Positions 26,142 through 34,579 of a stretch of 64,000 nucleotides of DNA are shown one piece after another. The first letter of the stretch is position 1. Each line of letters starts with the position of its first letter. Location of the stretch: NCBI RefSeq assembly GCF_013408175.1, contig NZ_JACBYW010000001.1, positions 620,001 to 684,000 of the forward strand. The letters run 5' to 3'. The translations under genes were made by a program, and so were the position numbers. This DNA comes from Actinopolyspora biskrensis (GTDB lineage: Bacteria; Actinomycetota; Actinomycetes; Mycobacteriales; Pseudonocardiaceae). The notes under the pieces were generated by a model. That model had not been told where the DNA came from. It did not search any database and worked only from the letters and a program-made list of their open reading frames with translations.

Positions 26142-27494
26142 TCACCTCCCCACACCGCGGTAGCGAAACCCGCGGTTTTCGAGCTCGGCGATCGTGTCGC
26201 CGTCGAAGTAGGCTCGCCCGTCGAGCAGTAGGCACTCTTCGTTGACCGCTCGTCCGAGCTCGCCGAAATCGAGCTCGGTCATCACCTGGTGCCAGGCCAG
26301 AACAGCGACGCAGTCGACACCGGCGGCGGCATCGTACGCCGAGGCACACGGGGTCGTGTCGAACTTCGATGCGATCTCACCGGGGTCGGCGAGTGGATCA
26401 TGCACGGTTACCGAGACGCCTGCGCGGCGCAGCTGGTCGACCATCGGCAGCGTGGGGGTCTCGCGCAGATCACCGGTGTTGTTCTTGTAGGCCAGCCCGA
26501 GCACGGCCACCGCGGATTCTTCCAGTTCTCGGCCTCGACCGCGCAGGTCGCCGAGTACCAGCTCGGCGGTGTAGTGCGGCATCGAATCGTTGACCTCGCG
26601 GGCGGTGGTGACGGTGTGCAGCGCCACGTCTCGGTCCCGCGCCGCTCGTTGCACCATCCACGGGTCTTTGGTCAGGCACGATCCGCCGACGCCGACGCTG
26701 GGCAGCAGGACGTTGACCGGCCCGTTGCCGCGGTGGATGGTGTTGGCTGCTGAAATGACCTGCAGTGAATCCACCTCGAAGGCGGTGCAGAACTTCCCCA
26801 CCTCGTTGGCCAGGGCGATGTTGTGGTCGATCCACCAGTTATTGACCAGCTTGACGATCTCGGCGGCCTCGACCGATTCCACCACGCGGACTTCGACACC
26901 GAGGCCACGCTGCCAGAAATCCTGCGCCGCACGGGAACTGTCCGGGCAGATCCCGCCAACCACCATCGGGAACGTGGCTAGTTCGCGCAGCGCGCTGCCT
27001 TCCGAGAGCCGCTCCGGGCTGAACGCCACGCCTAAATCCTCGCCGCAGCGCAGACCTCCACTCTCCAGGAGAGGGACGACGAGGTCGCGGGTCGTCCCCG
27101 GCGGCACCGTGCTCTTGGCGATGACGAGCTGGCCGCGTCGCAGGTGTCGCCCGAGTTCCCGACATGCGACGGCGAGCTGCTCATCGGCGAGAGCCCCGTC
27201 ATCGCACGCCGGTGTACCGACCGTCACCAGCACCACGTCCGCCTCGGCAGCGGCGCGGTACTCGTCGGTGACCCGCAACTGCGGGCCGCCCGAACACCGG
27301 GCCATGAGCTCGCTGAGACCGGGCTCGTTAACTCGCACGTGGCCGGCAGCGAGTTCGGCCACGCGCGTGGCGTCTTTGTCGATGCCGATGACGTGCGCAC
27401 CCCGGTCGGCCAGGGCACCGGCCACGCACGAGCCCACGTAACCGAGCCCCACGACAGCAACGGTCGGTTGTTCAACATCCGCTAGAAAGCGCAC
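26142..27494 (-). CDS. UDP-glucose 6-dehydrogenase-like nucleotide sugar dehydrogenase
   Basis: 450 residues. N-terminal Rossmann VAVVGLGYVGSCVAGALADR, IAKSTVPPGTT, the central helix region EIVKLVNNWWIDHNIALANE, the catalytic Cys in GVGGSCLTKDP (about 268) and the C-terminal VAVLGLAYKNNTGDLRETP are all family hallmarks of NAD-dependent four-electron dehydrogenases. The substrate could be UDP-glucose or UDP-HexNAc; pairing with a UDP-glucuronate-decarboxylase-like gene 4 bases away favours UDP-glucose. It supplies the pentose of the indolocarbazole aminosugar. Confidence 0.88.
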   Translation of the reverse strand: MRFLADVEQPTVAVVGLGYVGSCVAGALADRGAHVIGIDKDATRVAELAAGHVRVNEPGLSELMARCSGGPQLRVTDEYRAAAEADVVLVTVGTPACDDGALADEQLAVACRELGRHLRRGQLVIAKSTVPPGTTRDLVVPLLESGGLRCGEDLGVAFSPERLSEGSALRELATFPMVVGGICPDSSRAAQDFWQRGLGVEVRVVESVEAAEIVKLVNNWWIDHNIALANEVGKFCTAFEVDSLQVISAANTIHRGNGPVNVLLPSVGVGGSCLTKDPWMVQRAARDRDVALHTVTTAREVNDSMPHYTAELVLGDLRGRGRELEESAVAVLGLAYKNNTGDLRETPTLPMVDQLRRAGVSVTVHDPLADPGEIASKFDTTPCASAYDAAAGVDCVAVLAWHQVMTELDFGELGRAVNEECLLLDGRAYFDGDTIAELENRGFRYRGVGR

Positions 27495-27865
27495 ACCGCG
27501 CTCCCCTCAACCCTCGGTCGGGTGGGATTGATGCTGTTTCTGTGGACGTCCGGGGAAAACGGGTTCCCGGAACCTTCGTCACCGTAGCCGTGCGCGGATC
27601 CCGCTATGCAGGTTCGACGTCGTGCACATCGCGGTTCCTGCGCACATGCGTGATGAGGATTCGCGCGCGTCAGCGCGGTGCAGCGTTCCGTTCACCGCGA
27701 TCGTGTCGCTGGTGGCGAAAACACCGTCACGGGCGAACGGCTTCCCGGATCAGAACCGTGACGATCACGTGGTTCGACACGTCCCACGGCTTGGTGCAAT
27801 CGGCAGCAACGGGCCCGTCCGTCGCGTAGGATGGCGCTGCTGGTCGACAACACGTTTTCCGGATA
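27495..27865. promoter_or_regulatory. Divergent spacer between sugar genes and SNF2 helicase
   Basis: 370 bases with no supported gene; promoters for both directions are expected. No long palindrome was noticed. Confidence 0.4.
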
Positions 27866-29767
27866 GTGAGTCTGATCTTGCCGAGCGTTTCCACCTCCTC
27901 GTCGCACGTTCCGCTACCGGGCGTGTTGCAGGCGAGTTTCGTCGTCGAGGCGGACAGCTTCGTCTGGTGGGGGGTCGAGGATCCGGCCGCGAGCGCCGAT
28001 GTGGTGGGGCTGCCGCCAGGGGACCAGGCCTCGGTGACGATGGCGCTGCCGGACAGCACGGCCAGCACGATCATTCCCCGTACCGTGCCGGCCTCGTTCG
28101 TCGCCGCGGACGCGGCGGTGGATGCGCTGTCCTCGTGGCACACACGGACGCATGTGGGGCGGTCGCTGCGGATCTGGGCCCGCATCGCGACCGCGATCCG
28201 GGCCGGTGAGTCCACCGACGAGCTGATCGAGGAGCTGCCCACCGCCGGGCACGCCGCGCTCGGCCTGGACCGCGCCACCATCTGGTCGGCCGCGGCCGCC
28301 GTCGACGCCGCTCGCCGCGCCGGCACGTACAACCAGCAGCACGAACCGTCCACCCCGCACGATGTGCTGCGTCCCTACCAGCGGGCCGGGGTGGCCTGGC
28401 TGCGTGGCGCGGCCGAGCACGGCGGCGGTGTGCTGGCCGACGACATGGGCCTGGGCAAGACCGTGCAGGCGATCGCGCTGCTCCAGGAGTGCCGTGAACA
28501 CCCCAACCTGGTGGTGTGTCCGAATTCGCTGCTCGGCAACTGGGCCCGCGAGCTCGCCCGATTCGCCCCGGCCCTCGAGGTGCTGACCTACACCGGCCCG
28601 GACCGACAACGCGCGCTGCGGGCGGCTGGTCCGGGCTCGGTCGTGCTCACCACCTACGGGGTGATGCGCAGCGATACCGCCCTGGCCAGCACGGTCTGGC
28701 ACGTCGCCGTTCTCGACGAGGCCCAGCAGATCAAGAACCCGGAGTCGCAGGGCGCGCACGCGGCCCGCGCTCTGCGGGCACGGCTGCGCATCGCGATGAC
28801 CGGCACTCCGATCGAGAACCGCCTCGACGAGCTGTGGTCGCTGATGGCCTTCACCAATCCCGACCTGCTCGGCACACGTGTGCGGTTTCGGCGCCGCTTC
28901 GCCGCGCCGATCCAGCAGAACCGTTCGCGAGCCGCCGCCGCACGCTTGCACGAGATCGTCGGTCCGCACATCCTGCGCCGCCGCAAAGAAGACGTCGCCC
29001 CGGAGCTGCCGAGCAAGCTGGAGACGACGATCGTGTGCGGGATGACCGAGGAGCAAGAACGGCTCTATCGGACCAGTCTGGACGAAGCCTTCGACGACGG
29101 TCTCGGGTCCGACATCGGCCGCCGCGGCCGGATTCTGGCGCTGTTGACCCGGCTCAAGCAGATCTGCAACCATCCCGAACTCGTATCCGGCGACGGCGAA
29201 CCGTTGGGCGGTCGTTCCGGCAAGCTTGACCGGGTCACCGACATGCTGACCGAGCTGACCTCCACGGGGCAGCGAGCACTGGTGTTCACGCAATACCGCA
29301 GGACCGGAGAGCTGCTCGCCGAGCATTTCCGCACCGAACTGGGCACGAACGAAGTCCCGTTCCTGCACGGCGGCCTGAGCTCCGAGAGGCGCCAGAACAT
29401 CGTCACGCGGTTCCAGGACGATCCGGATGGCCCACCGGTGCTGCTGCTGAGCCTGCGCGCGGCGGGTTTCGGGCTCAACTTGACTCGGGCCACGCACGTG
29501 GTGCACTACGACCGGTGGTGGAACCCGGCCGTCGAAGACCAAGCAAGCGACCGGGCTCACCGCATCGGACAGCAGCACACCGTCACCGTGCACACCCTGT
29601 TGACCGAACGCACGCTGGAGGAAGCCATCGCCGAGATGCACGAGGGAAAGCGCGCGATCGCCGGCATGGCCACTGGCGAGAGCACCAGCATCGACAGTGA
29701 TCTGGCGCGGCTGTCCGATGACCAGCTCCGCGAGCTGCTCGCCCCCACCAGGGCAGGCCGCCGGTGA
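27866..29767 (+). CDS. SNF2-family helicase/ATPase, short N-terminus
   Basis: 633 residues if GTG 27866 is used; GTG 27923 (VLQASFVVEADSFVWWG) is an alternative that matches the usual N-terminus better. Helicase motifs run in order: LADDMGLGKTVQ (I, about residue 191), VLTTYGVMR, VLDEAQQIKN (II, DEAQ), MTGTPIENRLDELW (III), VFTQYRRTGELLAEHF (IV), LLLSLRAAGFGLNLT (V) and YDRWWNPAVEDQASDRAHRIGQ (VI). The usual long actinobacterial N-terminal region is largely missing: about 190 residues precede motif I, while related proteins have several hundred. It is coupled to a SWIM-finger gene. It sits inside the indolocarbazole cluster but has no biosynthetic role I can name. Confidence 0.88.
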   Translation: MSLILPSVSTSSSHVPLPGVLQASFVVEADSFVWWGVEDPAASADVVGLPPGDQASVTMALPDSTASTIIPRTVPASFVAADAAVDALSSWHTRTHVGRSLRIWARIATAIRAGESTDELIEELPTAGHAALGLDRATIWSAAAAVDAARRAGTYNQQHEPSTPHDVLRPYQRAGVAWLRGAAEHGGGVLADDMGLGKTVQAIALLQECREHPNLVVCPNSLLGNWARELARFAPALEVLTYTGPDRQRALRAAGPGSVVLTTYGVMRSDTALASTVWHVAVLDEAQQIKNPESQGAHAARALRARLRIAMTGTPIENRLDELWSLMAFTNPDLLGTRVRFRRRFAAPIQQNRSRAAAARLHEIVGPHILRRRKEDVAPELPSKLETTIVCGMTEEQERLYRTSLDEAFDDGLGSDIGRRGRILALLTRLKQICNHPELVSGDGEPLGGRSGKLDRVTDMLTELTSTGQRALVFTQYRRTGELLAEHFRTELGTNEVPFLHGGLSSERRQNIVTRFQDDPDGPPVLLLSLRAAGFGLNLTRATHVVHYDRWWNPAVEDQASDRAHRIGQQHTVTVHTLLTERTLEEAIAEMHEGKRAIAGMATGESTSIDSDLARLSDDQLRELLAPTRAGRR

Positions 29768-30291
29768 GCGATTTCGGAACCACGGCGTGGGGGAGGGACT
29801 GGCAACGGTTGGCCGAGCCCACCTCACTGAGCCGGCCGGATCCGGCGCTGCCCAGAGCGCGGTCGCTGGCGCGCCACGGCCACATCCACAGCGTGGAGAT
29901 GCGGTCCGGCGAGATCACGGCGACCGTGGAGCACAACGGCACCCACCAGGTGCGGGTGGAGATGCCCACCTGGAACGAACATCAGCTGCAGTACGCCCAA
30001 CACGTCGCCACCGGTGGTTCCGACGACCTGTCCGACGCCGTCCACACCGCGCTCGTCCACAACGGCCAACCGCCCGGGCCGGAGCAGAACTCGATCACCG
30101 CGACCTGCAGCTGCCGGAGCCGCAAACGCCCCTGCGCGCACATCCTGGCCGTGTTCTTCGACATCGCACGCCACCTCGACCACCGGCCCCGCCTGGCCCT
30201 GGTGTTGCGCGGCATGAACGATGCCCACCCCACGACCACCACCGCCCGCATCCCGATCGGCCTGCTCGACCCCGCGCACTTCTACGAGTAG
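29764..30291 (+). CDS. SWIM zinc-finger protein, partner of the SNF2 helicase
   Basis: 175 residues. GTG 29764 overlaps the helicase stop. The SWIM finger is CSCRSRKRPCAHILAVF (CxC...CxH, about residues 121-137). The N-terminal FGTTAWGRDWQRLAE is the usual start of these proteins, which are typically encoded right after SNF2 ATPases in actinobacteria. A DNA- or protein-binding accessory role is likely. It ends convergently with the WYL regulator gene. Confidence 0.87.
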   Translation: MSDFGTTAWGRDWQRLAEPTSLSRPDPALPRARSLARHGHIHSVEMRSGEITATVEHNGTHQVRVEMPTWNEHQLQYAQHVATGGSDDLSDAVHTALVHNGQPPGPEQNSITATCSCRSRKRPCAHILAVFFDIARHLDHRPRLALVLRGMNDAHPTTTTARIPIGLLDPAHFYE

Positions 30292-30385
30292 AGACCACCC
30301 GGAAGCGGTGGAGTGGCCGAACGGTGCCGAGCTGTTCGCGGACTTCGCCTCGCTGAGCTGTTTCGTCGTGTGGTTCCGAGCGCGG

Positions 30386-31363
30386 TCAGCGCTGGGTGCT
30401 GGAGCCCGCTCTCAGCAGCCGCGCACCGAGTGAGCGGGCGAACGCGGCCAATTCCGGAGGCTCCACGATCTCGAACTCGTAGTCGTCCGGCATCCACGCG
30501 ATGCCGAAGACGAGGTCGGGCAGGTGGTCGGCGCTGATCGGCAGCAGCGTGGTCGTCTCCGATTCCGCTCGGGCGTCCTGAGCCCAGGCCCCAACCTGCG
30601 CATAGAGCTCCTCCACCGAGGCGTGGAGGCGCAGCAGACCGACGTGGCCGCGGGCGAACCGGGCCGCGGCCGCGTTGGCGATCTCGGTCGCGCGCTGCAC
30701 GTCCAGCTCGTGCGGGCCGAATCGCGTCCCGGTCGCGACGAAGGAGTCGATCCGGTTGATCTGGAACGCTCCCCACGATTCTCCGTGCGGATCCCAGGCG
30801 ACGAGATACCAGCCCTGTTCGGTGGAGATCAGGCAATGTGGTTCGACGGAGCACGCCGTTCGGGTGCCGGTCGCATCGGTGTAGCCGAAACGGACGCGTT
30901 CGCCGTCTCTGCTGGACAGCGCGAGGCGGGCGATCATCTCGGGTGTCGCCGAGGAAGAGGACTCGGATACGGCCGGCATCGTGTGCGACTGCAGCGCGGA
31001 TACTCTGCGCCGCAGCCGCGCGGGCAGCAGCTGTTCGAGCTTGGCCAGCGCCGACAGCGAGGTCTCGGTGGTGTGCTCCGCGGCACGGGCGGCGACCGCA
31101 CGCAGGCCCACGGCCAGGACGACGAGCTCGTCGTCGTCGAGCAGCAGTGGAGGCAGGTTCCCTCCAGCTTCCAGGGAGTAGCCACCGTCGTAGCCGCGTT
31201 CGGCCGTGACGTGGTAGCCGAGCTCGCGCAGTTGGTCGATGTCGCGGCGCAGGGTGCGCTCGCTGATCCCGAGCCGATCGGCGAGCTCGCTGCCGGCCCA
31301 GAACCGGCGCGTCTGCAGCAGGGACAGCAGCCGCAGCACCCGGGCGATGGTGGAACGGCTCAC
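30386..31363 (-). CDS. WYL-domain transcriptional regulator (YafY-like)
   Basis: 325 residues from GTG 31363, placed 5 bases after GAGGAGG; the longer start at 31438 is rejected on that basis. The N-terminal HTH_11 is VLRLLSLLQTRRFW, LADRLGISERTLRRDIDQL, GYHVTAERGYDGGYSLEAGG. The WYL domain is VEPHCLISTEQGWYLVAWD with FQINRIDSF. A C-terminal WCX-like region follows. It is divergent from an ABC exporter gene pair, the likely target. WYL domains usually sense small ligands or nucleic acids; the signal is unknown here. Confidence 0.88.
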   Translation of the reverse strand: MSRSTIARVLRLLSLLQTRRFWAGSELADRLGISERTLRRDIDQLRELGYHVTAERGYDGGYSLEAGGNLPPLLLDDDELVVLAVGLRAVAARAAEHTTETSLSALAKLEQLLPARLRRRVSALQSHTMPAVSESSSSATPEMIARLALSSRDGERVRFGYTDATGTRTACSVEPHCLISTEQGWYLVAWDPHGESWGAFQINRIDSFVATGTRFGPHELDVQRATEIANAAAARFARGHVGLLRLHASVEELYAQVGAWAQDARAESETTTLLPISADHLPDLVFGIAWMPDDYEFEIVEPPELAAFARSLGARLLRAGSSTQR

Positions 31364-31485
31364 GCGCACCTCCTCGGGTCGCTGATCCGGGCTCGGTCCG
31401 CAGCGGTGAATCTGCGTACGACCAACCGGGTTGATCATGGAGTTCCGGTCAGCTCCTGACCGGAAGGATTCTTACCATTTCCGGC
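31364..31485. promoter_or_regulatory. Divergent promoter region of WYL regulator and ABC exporter
   Basis: 122 bases. GGTCAGCTCCTGACC (31447-31461) is an inverted repeat (GGTCAG, loop CTC, CTGACC) located before the exporter start at 31486 and is a candidate operator for the WYL regulator. Confidence 0.5.
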
Positions 31486-32502
31486 ATGAGTATGAAAGTG
31501 ATCGAGGCCGAGCGGCTCACGAAAACGTTCGCCTCGGGCAGCAAGGAAGTTCAGGCGGTCCGCGGGCTCGACGTGCGGGTCGATCCGGGCGAACTGGTGG
31601 CCTTCCTCGGACCGAACGGGGCCGGGAAGTCGACCAGCCTGCGGCTGCTGGCCACTCTGCTGGAACCGTCCGGAGGAGCTGCCCACGTGGCCGGGCACGA
31701 CATCCGCACCGATCCCGCCGCGGTGCGCGGCAGGATCGGCTACGTCGGGCAGTTGAACAGCGCCGGGCACAACCAGCGTGTCCGCGACGAGATCATCATG
31801 CAGGGGCGGTTCTACGGACTCGCCAAGGACGCCGCCGGGCGACGCGCCGACTCACTGTTGGAAAGCCTCGAACTGGGAGGGGTGGCCACCCAGGTGGTCT
31901 CCTCGCTGAGCGGTGGCCAACGACGCCGGCTCGATATCGCCATGGGCCTGGTGCACGCGCCGTCGCTGCTGTTCCTGGACGAGCCTTCGACCGGGCTCGA
32001 TCCGCAGAGCCGTGCGAACCTGTGGCGCCACATCCACAGACTGCGCGACGAGTACGACACCACGGTGTTCATGACCACCCACTACCTCGACGAGGCCGAC
32101 GCTTTCGCCGAGCGCGTCATGGTCATGGACCACGGACGGGTCATCGCCGATGACACTCCCTCCGGGCTCAAAGCTGACCTCATCGGAGAGCGGGTGGTGC
32201 TCGAGTTCGATTCGCACGCCGAGGCAGAGCTCGCGCTGCCGCACCTGCGCGATCACGTGCCGGCCGGTGCGCTGCAGGACCTCGACCGGCGGGGCAACAC
32301 GGTCGAACTGCCCGTGCACAGCGCGAGCCGGCGCCTGCCGGAGATCGTGCTCGTGTTGGCGCAGGCCGGGGTGACCGCGCACAGCACCGAGACCAAGCGC
32401 CCCACGCTCGACGACGTCTTCTTCGCGCTCACCGGCCGGACCCTGCGTGAGGCAGGAGTCGCGACCACCACCGAGCCCTCCGGCGAGGAGGAAGCAGCAT
32501 GA
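31486..32502 (+). CDS. ABC exporter ATP-binding protein, DrrA-like
   Basis: 338 residues. Walker A FLGPNGAGKSTSL, Q-loop VGQLNSAGHNQRV, signature SLSGGQRRRLDIAMG, Walker B LLFLDEPSTGLDP and H-loop MTTHYLDEAD are all intact. The C-terminal domain with TETKRPTLDDVFFALTGRTL is typical of DrrA-type drug exporters. It overlaps the permease gene. In this cluster it probably exports the indolocarbazole and confers self-resistance, replacing the RebT/RebU transporters of rebeccamycin; this is inferred from location. Confidence 0.9.
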   Translation: MSMKVIEAERLTKTFASGSKEVQAVRGLDVRVDPGELVAFLGPNGAGKSTSLRLLATLLEPSGGAAHVAGHDIRTDPAAVRGRIGYVGQLNSAGHNQRVRDEIIMQGRFYGLAKDAAGRRADSLLESLELGGVATQVVSSLSGGQRRRLDIAMGLVHAPSLLFLDEPSTGLDPQSRANLWRHIHRLRDEYDTTVFMTTHYLDEADAFAERVMVMDHGRVIADDTPSGLKADLIGERVVLEFDSHAEAELALPHLRDHVPAGALQDLDRRGNTVELPVHSASRRLPEIVLVLAQAGVTAHSTETKRPTLDDVFFALTGRTLREAGVATTTEPSGEEEAA

Positions 32503-33302
32503 CGATGTCCACTGACCACCGGAGCACCGTGTCCCGCCAGCAGAGCGAAGTCTTGTATCCGAACAGCTTTCCGGTCGACGTCTGGCTCGTGTTCCTGCGC
32601 GAACTGCGCCCGGTGCTGCGGGATCCGATGTCGGTGGTGTTCGGGCTGCTGCAGCCGCTGATTTTCGTCGGCCTGTTCATGCCACTGCTGAGCAGCTTCA
32701 GCGGCGGCGAGCTGGACCTTCACTGGTTCGTGCCTGGCGTGCTCGTCATGGTGTCGCTGTTCGCCACCGCCTCCACCGGATCGAACCTGCAGTTCGACAT
32801 GCACACCGGCGCGCACGAGCGGACGCTGGTTCTTCCGCTGCGGCGCGGTCCGTTGCTGATCGGGCGGGCACTCAAGGAGATGGTGCCGCTGACGGTGCAG
32901 GCCTGCGTGCTGGTGGCCATCACGATGCCGTTCGGTTTCCTGCCGCATCCGGTCGGTGCGCTGGTCGGGCTGGTGATTCTGGCGGTGTTCGGCGTGGGCT
33001 TCGGCGCGCTGAGCTATGCCTTGGCGCTGGCGGTGAAGAACCAGGACTGGATGTTCTGGACGATCCAGCAGGCGGTGCTGTTCCCCCTGATGATCCTGTC
33101 CGGTATGCTGCTGCCGCTGGAGCAGGGCCCGGGGTGGATGAGCGTGGTCGCCGGGTTCAACCCACTGAGCTACATCGTCGACGCCGAGCGTGCCCTGTTC
33201 GCAGGCCAGTTCGGCCCGGAGGCGCTGCGGGGGGCCGCGGCTGCCGTGGTCGTCGTGCTAATCGGCCTGTTCGTCGGCACACGGACGATGCGCAAGGCCT
33301 GA
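32499..33302 (+). CDS. ABC-2 type permease, DrrB-like
   Basis: 267 residues starting with an ATGA overlap. Six membrane spans are visible (VVFGLLQPLIFVGLFMPLL, VPGVLVMVSLFATA, QACVLVAITMPFGFL, LVGLVILAVFGVGFGALSY, FWTIQQAVLFPLMILSGMLL and a last one at the C-terminus). The conserved LLPLEQGPGWM and FNPLSYIVDAERALF segments are typical of DrrB-type permeases. It works with the upstream ATPase. Confidence 0.9.
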   Translation: MTMSTDHRSTVSRQQSEVLYPNSFPVDVWLVFLRELRPVLRDPMSVVFGLLQPLIFVGLFMPLLSSFSGGELDLHWFVPGVLVMVSLFATASTGSNLQFDMHTGAHERTLVLPLRRGPLLIGRALKEMVPLTVQACVLVAITMPFGFLPHPVGALVGLVILAVFGVGFGALSYALALAVKNQDWMFWTIQQAVLFPLMILSGMLLPLEQGPGWMSVVAGFNPLSYIVDAERALFAGQFGPEALRGAAAAVVVVLIGLFVGTRTMRKA

Positions 33303-33310
33303 GCGCACGG

Positions 33311-33351
33311 GCAGCGCTCCGCTCCGGGAGCACACCGGAACGGAGCGCTGC
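33311..33351 (+). terminator. Hairpin after the ABC exporter operon
   Basis: GCAGCGCTCCG and CGGAGCGCTGC form a perfect 11-bp stem around a 19-base loop, 8 bases after the permease stop. Confidence 0.65.
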
Positions 33352-33557
33352 ACCGACTTGGGGGTCCTTTCAGTGTGGTTTTTCTTGGCTGGAGCGCTCG
33401 GCCAGAGCAGAGCGAGGTGCTCCGGCGCGTGAGGTGGATGCATCGCAAGGCTGGAGGGGTGGCGTAGGTCGCTACTCGAGGTGCCGTCCAACGCAGCAGG
33501 GCGCCGCCTCACGTGCCGGAAGCCGACCACCCGAGCAAGTCGTACTGCGAGGAAGCC

Positions 33558-34547
33558 TTAGTCCAGCCACGCTTCCGGGGCGGGGCGGCCGCCACCGGGC
33601 GGCGGGAACAGCTCGTCGAGACGGTTCAGCTCGTCCTGCGCCAGTCGCATCCGGCACGCGCGCAGGACGCCGTCGAGCTGCTCGACGGTGCGCGGTCCGA
33701 CAATGGCCGAGGTCACGGACGGGCGGGACAGCACCCACGCCAAGCCCACGTCGGCGGGATCCTTGCCCTGCCGTTCACAGAAGTCCTCGTAGGCCTTCAA
33801 GGTGGACCGGTGCTGCTGCAGCGCGACGGCGGCTCGACCCTGCACACCCTTGACCGCCGCTCCGTCGCGCTGCTTGCGCAGGACGCCGCCCAGCACTCCG
33901 CTGTGCAGTGGCGACCACGGCAGCACGGCCATGCCCAGCTCCTCGGCTGCGGGCAGCACTTCCGACTCGACCTGACGGCTGAGGAGGTTGTACAGGCACT
34001 GTTCCGATACCACGCCCAGCGTGTTCCTACGTGCGGCGGTCGCCTGCGCTCGGGCGAGATGCCAACCGGCGAAGTTGGAGGAGCCGACGTAGCGGACCTT
34101 GCCCTGGAGCACGAGCGCCTCCATCGCCTGCCAGACCTCGTCCCAGCACGCGGTGCGGTCGATGTGGTGCATCTGGTAGAGATCGATCCACTCGGTACCC
34201 AGCCGACGCAGCGACTGCTCACACTCGGCGATGATGTGCCGCGCCGACAGTCCGCCCTCATTGGGGGAATCGCCCATGGGATTGCCGACCTTCGTAGCCA
34301 GCACGGTGCTCTCGCGACGGCCTCCGCCCTGCTTCAGCCACCGGCCGATGGTCTCCTCGGTATGCCCTTTGTGGACCCGCCAGCCGTACATGTTGGCGGT
34401 GTCGACGAGGTTGACGCCGTTGTCCCGGGCACGGTCCAGGAGGCGGTGCGCCTCGGATTCGTCGACGCGTCCGCCGAAGTTCACAGTTCCGAGACCGACC
34501 CTGCTGACGGTGAGCGCGGTCCGGCCGAATCGCGCGAACTCGGGCAT
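33558..34547 (-). CDS. Aldo-keto reductase, NDP-sugar 3-ketoreductase-like
   Basis: 329 residues from ATG 34547, just after GGAGGG. AKR landmarks are VGLGTVNFGGRVDE, the catalytic Asp and Tyr in NLVDTANMYG, a Lys in VLATKVGNP, the His in LYQMHHIDR and the NADPH site AIVGPRTVEQLDGVL. It directly follows the 2,3-dehydratase gene, and this pair normally converts a 4-keto-NDP-sugar to the 2-deoxy-4-keto sugar (3-ketoreduction). It would be the CalS12/AtS12 equivalent. The final helix is short. The role is inferred from neighbours and family. Confidence 0.85.
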   Translation of the reverse strand: MPEFARFGRTALTVSRVGLGTVNFGGRVDESEAHRLLDRARDNGVNLVDTANMYGWRVHKGHTEETIGRWLKQGGGRRESTVLATKVGNPMGDSPNEGGLSARHIIAECEQSLRRLGTEWIDLYQMHHIDRTACWDEVWQAMEALVLQGKVRYVGSSNFAGWHLARAQATAARRNTLGVVSEQCLYNLLSRQVESEVLPAAEELGMAVLPWSPLHSGVLGGVLRKQRDGAAVKGVQGRAAVALQQHRSTLKAYEDFCERQGKDPADVGLAWVLSRPSVTSAIVGPRTVEQLDGVLRACRMRLAQDELNRLDELFPPPGGGRPAPEAWLD

Positions 34548-34579
34548 GGTCCCTCCGAAGAAGTCGTGGTGCCCGCAGG

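Noticed and set aside
27914..29827. 637-codon minus-strand frame opposite the SNF2 helicase
   Set aside because: The plus strand encodes all helicase motifs; the minus frame shows no family resemblance.
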